Assembly: GCF_001905505.1 (NCBI RefSeq)
Contig: NZ_LIPG01000007.1
Span: 372,001-436,000, forward strand
Origin: Streptomyces sp. CB02058
Lineage (GTDB): Bacteria > Actinomycetota > Actinomycetes > Streptomycetales > Streptomycetaceae
DNA length: 64,000 nt
Direction of reading: 5' to 3'
The stretch's first letter is position 1. Every line of letters begins with the position of its first letter. Made by a program: the position numbers and the translations under genes. The notes below the pieces were generated by a model, which made no database searches, was not told the DNA's origin, and worked only from the letters and a program-made list of their open reading frames with translations. Positions 52,981 through 63,700 of the stretch are shown piece after piece.

Positions 52981-54564
52981 GTGTCCGTCCTCGCAGATCC
53001 CGGTTCCCCGGCCGCGTCCCCGCCGGTCTTCTCGCCCGAAGGGATCGCGGCCCGCGCCCGGCGGATCCGGGAACCCGTCCATGTGGTGAGCGGACCGGAC
53101 GGCCGCGAGCTGGGGCTCGCGACCGGTCCCGTACCGGGCGGAACGGTGCTCGGGACGCTGCCGCCGCTGTATCCGGAGTGGCTCGGCGGCCGCACCTTCT
53201 GCGAGGGGCACGGCGTCCGCTTCCCCTATGTCGCGGGTGAGATGGCGAACGGCATCTCGACCACGGGGATGGTGACGGCGATGGCCCGGGCGGACATGCT
53301 CGGCTTCTTCGGCGCGGGAGGCCTGGCGTACCCCGACGTGGAGCGTGCCGTGCACACGCTGGTGCAGGAGCTGGGACCGCGCCCGAACTGGGGCGTGAAC
53401 CTCATCCACTCCCCGACCGAACCGGAGCTGGAGTGGCGCGTCGCCGAGCTGCTGCTGCGCCACGGTGTCCCCCGGATCTCCGCTTCGGCGTTCATGGAGC
53501 TGACCCCGGCCGTCGTGCTGTGCGCGGCCCGGGGGCTGCGCCGGGGCGTGGACGGCGGCGTAGTCCGGGCCACGACGCTGCTCGCGAAGGTCTCCCGCCC
53601 CGAGGTGGCCGAGAAGTTCCTCTCCCCCGCCCCCGCCGCACTCCTGAGCTCCCTCGTCGCCCGGGGCGAACTGAGCCGGGATGAGGCGGAGCTGGCGGCA
53701 CGGGTGCCGGTGGCCGAGGACATCACCGTGGAGGCGGACAGCGGCGGGCACACCGACAACCGGCCGCTGTCGGTCCTGTTGCCGAGGATCGCCCTGCTGC
53801 GCGACACCCTGTGCAGGCGGTTCGGCTACCGCCGGCCGGTCCGCATCGGGGCGGCCGGCGGTCTCGGCACACCGGATGCGGTGGCCGCCGCGTTCGCTCT
53901 CGGCGCGTCGTACGTGGTCGTCGGGTCGGTGAACCAGACGGCCGTCGAGGCCGGTCTGTCCGGTGAGGCCAAGTCGATGCTCTGCGACGCGGACATCGCG
54001 GATGTCGCCATGGCGCCGGCGGCCGACATGTTCGAGCTCGGGGTGAAGCTGCAGGTCCTCTCCCGGGGAACGATGTTCTCCCAGCGGGCCGGGCGGCTCC
54101 ACTCGGCGTACCGGGCGCACGGCTCGCTCGAGGAGATCCCGTCCGCGCTGCGCGTCCCGATCGAACGTGATGTGCTGCGCGCCCCGTTCGACGAGATCTG
54201 GGAGCGGACGCGCGCCTTCTGGGAGCAGCGCGATCCCGCGGAGATCACCCGCGCGGAGGCCGACCCGAAGCACCGCATGGCACTGGTCTTCCGCTGGTAC
54301 CTGGGTAGTTCGAGCCGGTGGGCGATCACCGGCGACGGGTCACGGCGCGTCGACTACCAGATCTGGTGCGGGCCGGCGATGGGCGCGTTCAACCGGTGGG
54401 TCGAGGGCACCGTGCTGGCCGAACCGGCGAACCGGTCGGTGGTGCAGATCGCGCTCAACCTGCTCGAAGGGGCCGCCGTGCTGACCCGGGCCCACCAACT
54501 GCGCACCTACGGGGTCCCGTTGACTCCGGAGGCTTTCACGTACACACCGTGCGAGCTGGCGTGA
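52981..54564 (+). CDS. pfaD: PfaD-type enoyl reductase
   Basis: A 527-residue FMN-dependent TIM-barrel protein of the PfaD/2-nitropropane dioxygenase group. Markers are GEMANGISTTGMVTAMARAD, the active-site-type HTDNRPLSVLLPRI, GAAGGLGTPDAVAAAFALGA and the C-terminal WCGPAMGAFNRWVEGTVLA. PfaD supplies enoyl reduction in trans to PUFA-type synthases. A GTG overlapping its stop (GTGA) leads into the PKS frame. Confidence 0.92.
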   Translation: MSVLADPGSPAASPPVFSPEGIAARARRIREPVHVVSGPDGRELGLATGPVPGGTVLGTLPPLYPEWLGGRTFCEGHGVRFPYVAGEMANGISTTGMVTAMARADMLGFFGAGGLAYPDVERAVHTLVQELGPRPNWGVNLIHSPTEPELEWRVAELLLRHGVPRISASAFMELTPAVVLCAARGLRRGVDGGVVRATTLLAKVSRPEVAEKFLSPAPAALLSSLVARGELSRDEAELAARVPVAEDITVEADSGGHTDNRPLSVLLPRIALLRDTLCRRFGYRRPVRIGAAGGLGTPDAVAAAFALGASYVVVGSVNQTAVEAGLSGEAKSMLCDADIADVAMAPAADMFELGVKLQVLSRGTMFSQRAGRLHSAYRAHGSLEEIPSALRVPIERDVLRAPFDEIWERTRAFWEQRDPAEITRAEADPKHRMALVFRWYLGSSSRWAITGDGSRRVDYQIWCGPAMGAFNRWVEGTVLAEPANRSVVQIALNLLEGAAVLTRAHQLRTYGVPLTPEAFTYTPCELA

Positions 54565-54620
54565 GCGCGTCCGGCGCCCCGGAGGCGCCCACCACGCCGG
54601 CCCCACTCGGAGGAGAGACC

Positions 54621-57600
54621 GTGCACGAGTCCCCGTCCCACCGGATTCCCGTCGCCGTGGTCGGCGTGGGCGCAGTGGTGCCCGGCGCGACGGACGCGGC
54701 CGGCTACTGGCGGATCGTGACCGGCGGCCGGGACCTGATGACCGAGGTGCCCCCGTCCCGCTGGCGGGTGGAGGACCACTACGACCCGGACCCGGCCGCC
54801 CCCGACAAGACGTACGCCCGTCGGGGCGCCTTCCTGCCGGAGGTGGACTTCGAGCCGATGGCCTACGGGGTGCCGCCCGCCAATCTGCCGGCGACGGACA
54901 CCTCCCAGCTGCTCGCCCTGATGGTCGCCGACCAGGTGCTGGCAGATGCCGGAGGAACGGCCGGACTGGACCGGGAGCGGACCGGCGTCGTCCTGGGCGC
55001 CGCCGCCCTGGAACTCCTGCCGCACATGTACGGGCGCACCCAGCGCCCGCTGTGGCTCGCGGGCCTGCGGGAGAGCGGTCTCGGGGAGGCGGAGGCGGAG
55101 GCCGTGTGCGACCGCATCTCGGCCCGTTTCGAGCCGTGGCGGGAGTCCACCTTCCCCGGGCTGCTCGGGAACGTCGTCGCGGGCCGGATCGCCAACCGGT
55201 TCGATCTGCACGGCGTCAACCACACCACCGACGCCGCCTGTGCCAGTTCACTGGCCGCCCTGTCCACGGCCGTCGGTGAGCTTGCCCTCGGCCGGGCCGA
55301 CCTGGTGATCAGCGGGGGCGTGGACACCGGGAACGACATCGGCATGTTCCTGTGCTTCTCCAAGACCCCCGCGCTGTCGCCCAGCGGTGACTGCCGGCCG
55401 TTCTCGGCCTCGGCCGACGGCACCATGCTCGGCGAAGCGGTCGTGATGTACGCGCTGAAGCGGCTGTCCGACGCGGAGCGCGACGGCGACCGGATCCACG
55501 CGGTGATCCGGGGCATCGGCACCTCGTCCGACGGCAGGAGCACGGCGATCTACGCCCCACTGCCGGACGGCCAGGCGCGCGCCCTGCGACGCGCCTACGA
55601 GGAGGCGGGTTACGGGCCGGAGACGGTGGAGCTGGTCGAGGCGCACGGCACGGGCACGAAGGCCGGGGACACCGCCGAACTGGCCGCTCTCGGCGAGGTG
55701 TTCGGAGCCTCGGGCCGTCCGGACGGGCAGTGGTGCGCGATCGGCTCGGTCAAGTCGCAGATCGGCCACACCAAGTGCGCGGCGGGCGCGGCCGGGCTGC
55801 TCAAGGCGGTGATGGCCCTGCACCACAAGGTGCTGCCGCCGACCGTCAAGGTCGACCAGCCGAATCCGGCGGCCGCCGCTCCCGACGGCCCGTTCTACGT
55901 CAACACGGAGACCCGCCCGTGGGTACGGCCCGCCGGGCATCCGCGCCGGGCCTCGGTGTCGAGCTTCGGCTTCGGCGGCAGCAACTTCCACGTCACGCTG
56001 GAGGAGTACGTGCCCTCGGCGCAGGGCCGGGCGGCCCTGCGCCACCGCTCGGCGCCGAGCGAACTCGTCCTGTTCAGCGGCGCCTCCGTGTCGGACCTGG
56101 TGCCGCCACGGACGGACGACGGCCGTCCGCTGGCCGCACTGGCCCGGGAGAGCCACGCCTCCTTCTCCTCCGCCGACCGGGTGCGGCTTGCCGTCATCGC
56201 CACCGACGGTGAGGACCTGCGGAAGAAGTACGCCCAGGCGGTCGCGTCGATCCGGCAGCGACCCGGCACGGCGTTCTCCACACCCACCGGCGTCCGGTAC
56301 GCGTCCGGGGAGCCCGCTCCGGGCCGTATCGGTTTCCTGTTCCCGGGTCAGGGGTCCCAGTACGTCGGGATGGGGGCCGACCTCGCCATGCTGGCGCCGG
56401 CCGCCCAGGCCGCGTGGGACCGGCTCGGCGGCACCCGCTTCGACGGACGGCCGCTGCACCGGGTGGTGTTCCCGCCGCCTGCCTTCACCGATGAGGAACG
56501 CGCGGACCGGCGGGCCCTCCTGGACGCCACCGAGTGGGCGCAGCCCGCCCTCGCCGTGCACGCGCTCGCCCTGCTGGAGGTGGTGCGGGAGCTGGGGCTG
56601 CGACCGGACTGCGTGGCGGGCCACAGCTTCGGTGAGCTGGTGGCTCTGCACTGCGCGGGTGTGCTTGAGGCGGAGGCGCTGGTGGGTCTGGCCCGCCTCC
56701 GCGGCGAGCTGATGCGGGACGCGGCGGTGCGGCCGGGCGCGATGCTGGCCGTGACGGCGGACCGCGCGCACGTGGCGGAGGTGCTGGCCGCCGGAGGATT
56801 CGGCGAGATCTGGACCGCCAATCACAACTCCCCTCGCCAGGTGGTGCTTTCGGGGTCCCGGGAGGCTGTCCTGCGCGCCGAGGAGGCGTTCGCGGCCGAG
56901 GTCGCGGGCACCCGCCGGCTGGCGACGTCGACCGCCTTCCACTGCCCGCTGGTCGCCTCGGCCGCGGAGCCGCTCGCCACCCACCTGCGCACGGTGCCGC
57001 TCGCGGAGCCCGGGATCGAGGTCTACGGCAACGCCGACGCGGAACCGTATCCGTCGCACCCCGACGAGGTGCGCCGCCGGATCGCCGGTCATCTCGCCTC
57101 ACCGGTCCTCTTCCAGGACCAGATCGAGGCGATGTACGCGGCGGGGGTCCGGACGTTCGTCGAAGTCGGTGCGGGCGCCACGCTGACCGGGCTGGTCGGA
57201 CAGATTCTCGGCGAACGCGAGCACGCGGCCGTTGCCCTGGACCGTCCGGGCCGGTCCGGGGTCAGCACCCTGCACACCGCGCTCGGCGAACTCGCCGTGC
57301 GCGGCGTCCCCCTCGATCTCGACAGCCTCTGGGCGCCGTACGGCACGCCCGGAGCCTCAGCGAAGGAACGCGAGCCCCGAATGACCGTGAAGATCAGCGG
57401 AGCCAACTACGGTCAGCTCCACCCGCCCCGCGCCGCATCCGGCGCACCGTCGCCCGCACCGGAGCGCGGGCCGTCACCCGCACCGGAGGGCCGGCCGCGC
57501 ACCGCCCCCGTGCACCCGTCCGCATCCGGCACGCCTGCGGTCCCCCCGCCCTCGCCGGAGCCCGCGCACCATCCGGTGAGCGCTCACGCCGTCGTCCCGT

Positions 57601-60600
57601 CCCCGGGGCCCGTGGACGAGGCCCCTTACGCAGCGGCGGGCGTCGGCGCCGACTGGTACGCGGCGGTCGAGAGCGTCCAGAGGCACACCGCGGAGGCCCA
57701 CGCGGCCTGCCAGCGCATGCTGACGGACAGCCATGTGGCCTTTCTGCGGATGACCGAGACGACTCTGGCCGCGATGCTCGGAGTGCCCCACACGGGAGAG
57801 GTGCTCGACGCGGCGGCTCCCCCCGTTCCCCTGCCGCTGCCCCGGCCTTCGTCACCGGGGCTCGCGCCGGCGTCCATGGCACCGGCTCCGGTCACGACCG
57901 GTGTCACGGCGGCCGTGCCCGCCCCGGCCGCCGCTCCGGCAGGCCCCGCGAACGGCGGTGCGGGAGCGGCACCTTCGCCCGCTACAGCTTCGGCCCCGGC
58001 TCCGGCTCCCGCCGATGAGGTCGCGCCTCTCTCACCGTCGGAGCTTAAGGAGTTGCTGCTCTCCGTGGTGGCCCGGCTCACCGGCTACCCCGGCGACATG
58101 CTCGACATGGACATGGAGCTGGAGGCGGACCTGGGGGTCGACTCCATCAAGCGCGTCGAGATCCTGTCGGCCGTACGGCGTCAGGTGGGCGACCTGGGGG
58201 CGGGAGACGTCGGCCGCCTCGGCAAGCTCCGCACACTGCGCGAGATCGTCGACGCGCTCACCGCCGGCACCCGTCCCTCCGGGGACCCGGCGCCGGATCC
58301 CCGGGACGCGGTCGGCCCCGTACCGGAGCCCCGCAGCGCTTCCGGGCCCTCCGGCACCCCGGAGGACACCGGGCTCACCGCCACGCGCACCGGGGTCGGT
58401 GGGACGGCGGTGCTGACGAGGCTGGTACCGCGCGTGGTGGAGTCGCCGGCCTCCGGCCTGGCCACGGCCGGGCTGCTGGACGGCCCGGTCGTGGTGACCG
58501 GCGAGGGCACGGACGGATGCGGGCTGACCGGTCTCGTCGCCCGGAAGCTGACGGAGCGCGGCGTGGACGCCGCCGCGTCGGCGGAGGTGCCCGCAGCCGC
58601 ACGCGGTGTCGTCCATCTCGGCGGGCTGACGGCGGGCGACGGACCGCAGGAGGCGACGGAGGTCCACCGGTCGGCGTTCCGAGCGGCGCGTACGGTCGCG
58701 GCGCGAGCCGCCGCAGGGGGTGCGCTGTTCGTGACCGTGCAGGACACCGGGGGCGACTTCGGGCTCGGTGGCCGTGCGCCCGGCCGCGCGTGGCTGGGTG
58801 GTGTCGCGGGGCTGGCCAGGACCGCGGCCAGGGAGTGGCCCGACGCCTCGGTCAGGGTCATCGACTGCGAGCGGGACGGCCGGGACGCCGAGGAGCTCGC
58901 CGAGGCGATCGTGCGGGAACTGCTCGAAGGCGGAGCCGACATGGAGGTCGGACTCCGCGCGGACGGCACCCGCACCCTCCTGCGGGCGGTGCACGTCCCG
59001 GTGACGCCGGGCGGGACGCGGCGGATCACCTCCTCGTCCGTGATCGTGGCCACCGGCGGCGCCCGTGGGGTGACCGCCGCCGCCCTGCTGGACCTGGCCA
59101 GGACCCACGGCCCCCGGATCGTCCTGGTGGGCAGGACCGACCCCGCCCCCGAACCCGCCGGGCTGGCCTCGGCGTCCGACGAGCCGGCGCTCACCCGGCT
59201 GCTCGCTGAGCGCTCCGGCAGGGACGCGGCGGTCTCCTCGCCCGCCCTCATCGCCGCGCGGGCCAGGGAGATCCTGGCCGCACGGGAGGTACGCGCGACA
59301 CTGGCGGCGCTGGAGTCGGCGGGGTCCGCCGTCCGGTACGTCCAGGTCGACACCCGGGACGCCGACGCCCTGGCCGCCGCCCTCCGCGACGTACGCGACA
59401 CATGGGGGCCGGTCACCGGCATCGTGCACGGTGCGGGGGTACTGGCCGACAAGCTGATCGCCGACAAGAGCGACGAGCAGGCCGAGCTGGTGATGTCCAC
59501 CAAGGTGGACGGTCTGCGGGCGCTGCTGGCCGCGACGGCGAACGATCCGCTGGACACGATCTGTCTGTTCTCCTCGGTGGCCGCCGTGTTCGGCAACACC
59601 GGGCAGAGCGACTACGCCATGGCCAACGAAGTCCTCCATCAGGTCGCGTCGGCCGAACAGGCCCGCCGCCCCGGCTGCCTGGTGCGGTGCATCGCCTGGG
59701 GACCCTGGCAGGGCGGCATGGTCACGCCTGCCCTGGCCACGCACTTCGGCCGGTCCGGGGTCCCGCTCATCCCCCTCGAACAGGGCGCGGCCGCCTTCAC
59801 GGCCGAGCTGGACGGCACCGCCGGTGAGGCCCGGGTCGTCCTGGCGGCCGGGGACGGCCCGGCGGCCCTCTCCCCGGCCGGCAGTCCGCCCCGGGCACAG
59901 GTGCTGGTCCGCTCGGACAGCCTTCCGCAGCTGGCCGACCACACTCCCGCCGAGGCCCCGGTGCTGCCCGTGGCCCTGGTCCTGGACTGGTTCGCGGGCG
60001 CCGCCACAGCGTGGCTGCCGGCCCACGGGCCGCTCGTCCTGCGCGATCTGCGGGTGTACAGGACGTGCGCCCTGCCCGACCTGGCAGGTGCGGGCCACCG
60101 GATCACCCTGTCCGGCAGCCGGGGCGCACCCGGTGCGCCGTCCGCTCTGGAGGCGGAGCTTCGGGGAGAGGACGGCCTGGCGCACTTCCGCGCCGTGCTG
60201 GACACCTGGAGCGGGGAGCCGGACCCGGCGTGGGACACGCCGGCCGGCCTGAGTCCGCTCGGCCGGGCCGATGTGTACGACGGGAAGGTCCTCTTCCACG
60301 GTCCGCGGTTCCACGCCCTGCACACGGTGCACGGCGTCGGTGAGCAGGGTGCCGAGGCGACCGTCGCGGGCGTGCGCGCCCTGGACTGGCCGGGCGCCCG
60401 CTGGACGGTCGACCCGGCCGCCGTGGACGGCGCGCTCCAGCTCGCCCTGCTCTGGGGCGAGGCCGTCCTCGGTGCGGCGACGCTGCCGATGGCCGTCGCC
60501 GAGTGCAGGGTGCACCGGCGCGGCACGCCCGACGGCACCGTGCGGTGTGTCGTAAAGGGACGCAAGGCGCACGACACGGGGGCGCGTTGCGACGCGGCAC

Positions 60601-60668
60601 TGATCGACGCCGACGGGTCCGTACGGCTCGAGCTGATCGGTGTCGAGCTCGTCCGCCGCCCCTCCTGA
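54621..60668 (+). CDS. PUFA-synthase-like polyketide synthase, KS-AT-ACP-KR-DH (PfaA/HglE-like)
   Basis: A 2015-residue iterative type I synthase. The domains are KS with Cys207 (DAACASSL), EAHGTGT and GSVKSQIGHTKCAAG; AT with Ser669 (GHSFGELVALH); one ACP with Ser1175 (LGVDSIKRVEIL); KR with ATGGARGVT and Tyr1665 (DYAMANEVL); and a C-terminal hotdog DH-like domain with His1774 and VLFHGPRFHAL. PUFA synthases carry four to nine tandem ACPs, whereas this has a single ACP in a Pro/Ala linker. The GTG start follows GGAGGAG; GTG at 54561, coupled to the pfaD stop, is an alternative. Confidence 0.9.
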   Translation: MHESPSHRIPVAVVGVGAVVPGATDAAGYWRIVTGGRDLMTEVPPSRWRVEDHYDPDPAAPDKTYARRGAFLPEVDFEPMAYGVPPANLPATDTSQLLALMVADQVLADAGGTAGLDRERTGVVLGAAALELLPHMYGRTQRPLWLAGLRESGLGEAEAEAVCDRISARFEPWRESTFPGLLGNVVAGRIANRFDLHGVNHTTDAACASSLAALSTAVGELALGRADLVISGGVDTGNDIGMFLCFSKTPALSPSGDCRPFSASADGTMLGEAVVMYALKRLSDAERDGDRIHAVIRGIGTSSDGRSTAIYAPLPDGQARALRRAYEEAGYGPETVELVEAHGTGTKAGDTAELAALGEVFGASGRPDGQWCAIGSVKSQIGHTKCAAGAAGLLKAVMALHHKVLPPTVKVDQPNPAAAAPDGPFYVNTETRPWVRPAGHPRRASVSSFGFGGSNFHVTLEEYVPSAQGRAALRHRSAPSELVLFSGASVSDLVPPRTDDGRPLAALARESHASFSSADRVRLAVIATDGEDLRKKYAQAVASIRQRPGTAFSTPTGVRYASGEPAPGRIGFLFPGQGSQYVGMGADLAMLAPAAQAAWDRLGGTRFDGRPLHRVVFPPPAFTDEERADRRALLDATEWAQPALAVHALALLEVVRELGLRPDCVAGHSFGELVALHCAGVLEAEALVGLARLRGELMRDAAVRPGAMLAVTADRAHVAEVLAAGGFGEIWTANHNSPRQVVLSGSREAVLRAEEAFAAEVAGTRRLATSTAFHCPLVASAAEPLATHLRTVPLAEPGIEVYGNADAEPYPSHPDEVRRRIAGHLASPVLFQDQIEAMYAAGVRTFVEVGAGATLTGLVGQILGEREHAAVALDRPGRSGVSTLHTALGELAVRGVPLDLDSLWAPYGTPGASAKEREPRMTVKISGANYGQLHPPRAASGAPSPAPERGPSPAPEGRPRTAPVHPSASGTPAVPPPSPEPAHHPVSAHAVVPSPGPVDEAPYAAAGVGADWYAAVESVQRHTAEAHAACQRMLTDSHVAFLRMTETTLAAMLGVPHTGEVLDAAAPPVPLPLPRPSSPGLAPASMAPAPVTTGVTAAVPAPAAAPAGPANGGAGAAPSPATASAPAPAPADEVAPLSPSELKELLLSVVARLTGYPGDMLDMDMELEADLGVDSIKRVEILSAVRRQVGDLGAGDVGRLGKLRTLREIVDALTAGTRPSGDPAPDPRDAVGPVPEPRSASGPSGTPEDTGLTATRTGVGGTAVLTRLVPRVVESPASGLATAGLLDGPVVVTGEGTDGCGLTGLVARKLTERGVDAAASAEVPAAARGVVHLGGLTAGDGPQEATEVHRSAFRAARTVAARAAAGGALFVTVQDTGGDFGLGGRAPGRAWLGGVAGLARTAAREWPDASVRVIDCERDGRDAEELAEAIVRELLEGGADMEVGLRADGTRTLLRAVHVPVTPGGTRRITSSSVIVATGGARGVTAAALLDLARTHGPRIVLVGRTDPAPEPAGLASASDEPALTRLLAERSGRDAAVSSPALIAARAREILAAREVRATLAALESAGSAVRYVQVDTRDADALAAALRDVRDTWGPVTGIVHGAGVLADKLIADKSDEQAELVMSTKVDGLRALLAATANDPLDTICLFSSVAAVFGNTGQSDYAMANEVLHQVASAEQARRPGCLVRCIAWGPWQGGMVTPALATHFGRSGVPLIPLEQGAAAFTAELDGTAGEARVVLAAGDGPAALSPAGSPPRAQVLVRSDSLPQLADHTPAEAPVLPVALVLDWFAGAATAWLPAHGPLVLRDLRVYRTCALPDLAGAGHRITLSGSRGAPGAPSALEAELRGEDGLAHFRAVLDTWSGEPDPAWDTPAGLSPLGRADVYDGKVLFHGPRFHALHTVHGVGEQGAEATVAGVRALDWPGARWTVDPAAVDGALQLALLWGEAVLGAATLPMAVAECRVHRRGTPDGTVRCVVKGRKAHDTGARCDAALIDADGSVRLELIGVELVRRPS

Positions 60669-60711
60669 CCTCGTCCCCGGACTCCGCCCCGCCCGTGAAG
60701 TGAGTACCCGT

Positions 60712-63700
60712 ATGGAATTCGAACCGATCGCCGTCGTCGGCCGCGGCTGCGTGCTGCCCGGCGCGCTCGACCCGGACACGTTCTGGGAGAACATCGCCGC
60801 CGGCCGTACCACGGTGTCGGCCGCCCCGGCGGGCCGCTGGCGGTTGCCGCGCCGCTGGGCCATGGGCTCGGTGGACGACCACCTCGACCGCACCTGGACC
60901 GATGTCGGCGGCTACGTCGAGGGGTTCGAGTCCGTCTTCGATCCGGACGGCTTCCGGATCCCCGGGGAGCGGATCTCCTCTCTGGACCCGCTCTTCCACT
61001 GGGTCCTGTACGGGGTGAGGCAGGCACTCACCGAGGCGGGCCGCGAGGGACCGCTGCCGCGCGGTGGCCTGGTGATGGGGAACCTCTCGTACCCCACGCA
61101 GGCCGGGGCGGAGTTCTCCGAGCACGTCTGGCTGGCCGCGCAGCGGTCCCCGCTCCGTGAGGCCCTGCTGACGGGGGAACACCGGTCGCGCCCCGACGCA
61201 CGCAACCGCTTCTCCTCCGGGCTGCCCGCCCGGCTCGCGGCCCGTGCGCTCGGACTCGGCGCGGGTGCGTGGGCCCTCGACGCGGCCTGCGCGTCCTCGT
61301 TGTACGCGATCAAGCTCGCATGCGACCGGCTGCACGACGGCACGGCCGATCTGATGGTGGCCGGCGGGGTCAGCCGACCCGATCCCCTCTATCTGCACGT
61401 GGGGTTCTGCGGCCTGTCCGCGACGAGCCGCACGGGGCGCAGCCGTCCCTTCCACCGGGACGCGGACGGGCTGGTGCACGGTGAGGGAGCCGGTTTCGTC
61501 GCCCTGATGCGGCTGTCCGAGGCCCGCGCCTCCGGCCTTCCCGTGTTCGGTGTGATCCGTGGTGCGGGGCTGTCGAACGACGGGCGCGGTTCCGGGCTGA
61601 TCAGCCCGTCGGAGGAGGGTCAGGTACGGGCCATGCGCCTGGCCTACGGCATGGCGGGCGTCGCTCCCGAGTCCGTGTCGCTCGTCGAGTGCCATGCGAC
61701 GGGAACCCCGGTCGGCGACGCGGTGGAGGTGCGGGGCATGGCCCGGGTCTTCGGGGCCGGGGACGACGTGCCCATCGGTTCGGCGAAGTCGAACGTCGGG
61801 CACCTGCTGGCTTCGGCGGGCGTGGCCGGGCTGCTCAAGGTGCTCGGTGCGCTGCGGGCGGGGGTCCGTCCGGCGACGCTGGGCGCGGACCGGCCGCTGG
61901 ACGCGCTGGCGGGCACGCCGCTGCGGGTACTCACGGCTCCGGAGGAGTGGGCGGGGCCGCGCAGGGCGGCCGTGAGCGCCTTCGGGTTCGGCGGGACCAA
62001 CGCCCACCTGGTGGTGGATCACGCGGAGGACGCTCCCCCGTCCTCCGTGCCACGGCCGCCGCGCCGCGCGACGGCTGCCGGACGGCGGCCCGACGAGCCT
62101 TCCGGCGGCCGGGAGGTGGCGATCGTCGCTCTCGGCGCCCGGGTCGGCGACGGGACCTGTGCCGAGGACTTCCGCCGGGCCGTGCTGGGCGGTGAACGGC
62201 GCGGCCCTGCCACGGAGATCGCGGTGGAGCTCACGGGGCTGTGCTTCCCGCCGTCGGGGCTGGAGCGGACCGTACGCCACCAGCTTCTGGTGCTGGAGGC
62301 AGCCCGGGAGGCCGCACGGGCGGTGTCCCTGCCCCGCGAGCGGACCATGGTGGTCATCGGCATGGGGGTGGACCCAGAGGTGGCCCGGGCGGGCGCCCGT
62401 TGGCGGGTTCCGTACTGGCTGGACCGGGCCACCGGTCGGGGCGTGCCGGTGCCGCAGGCCGGTCCCGCCCGGGACGCGTTCGTACCGCCCATGACCGCGG
62501 AGGGGGTGGTGGGCAGTATGCCGAACCTCCTGGCGAGCCGGATCAGTACCCAACTGGACCTGGCCGGACCGTCGTTCGCGGTGTCGGCGGAGGAGGCGTC
62601 CGGGCTGGTGGCGCTGGAGGTCGCGGCGCGGGCCATCCGGTCGGGGGAGGCCGATGCGGCACTCGTCGGTGCCGCGGACCTGTCCTGCGAGGCGGTTCAC
62701 CGCTCGGCCCTGCGGGAGCTCGGGCACGAGGGCGATCCGGGCGACGCGGCGGTGGTCCTGGTCCTCAAGCCCCTGGACACCGCGCGCAGGGACGGCGACA
62801 CCGTCGTCGCCCTGCTGGACGAGGGAGCCCTCGACGAGCCCGACATGGTCATCGGCGACGTCTCCGGTGCGGCGTTCGACCCGGCGTCGGCGTTCGGGCG
62901 TGCTCACGCCGCGTCCGGGCTGGTCTCCGTCGCGGTCGCGGCGCTCGCACTCCAGCACCGTGCCGTGCCGCGTCCGGCCGCACCCGCGGACACCGCGGCC
63001 GTCGCCCACACGGCGCGGGCCGTGGTGACGCCGATGGAGGGCCCCGAGGCGAGCGTGCGCCTGCGCACGGGTGATCCCCGGCCGTGGCTGCGGGGACCGG
63101 CTCCGCGTCTGCACGTCTTCTCCGGGGCCGACCGCCGGGAGGTGCTGGCCGCGCTGGACGCGGGTACGGAGTCCAGCGCGGGGCCGGCCCGGCTGGCGCT
63201 CGTGGTCGGCGGCGGCGCCGCTCTGCCGGACCGCACCGCTGCCGCCCGCCGCTGGCTGACGGAGGGCGGGCGCCGTCCCGCCGATGTGCTGTACCGGGAC
63301 GGGCCGGTCGAGGGGCGGACCGCGTTCGTCTACACCAACGGCTCGGCCGCGTATCCGGGGATGGGCCATGAGCTGACGCTCGCCCTGCCGTCGCTCGGCG
63401 AGGCCGTCCGGGACGGCCACCGGGCGCTGGGCACGCGGCTGCGGTCCGGACCGGAGCCGGAGCGCGGCGTGCTCGGCCAGATCTGGGCCGCCGCCGAACT
63501 CTCCGTCCTGCACACCGTGTTCACCCGAGAGGTGCTCGGCCTGCGGCCGGACGCCGCGCTCGGGTACTCCTCGGGCGAGTCGGCCGCCCTGGTCGCGCTG
63601 GGGGCGTGGCCGGACGCCTCGGGGCTGTACGAAGCCACCCGGGACAGCGGTCTGTTCACGACCGAACTCACCGGTGAGCTCCGGGCCGTCCGGCGCCACT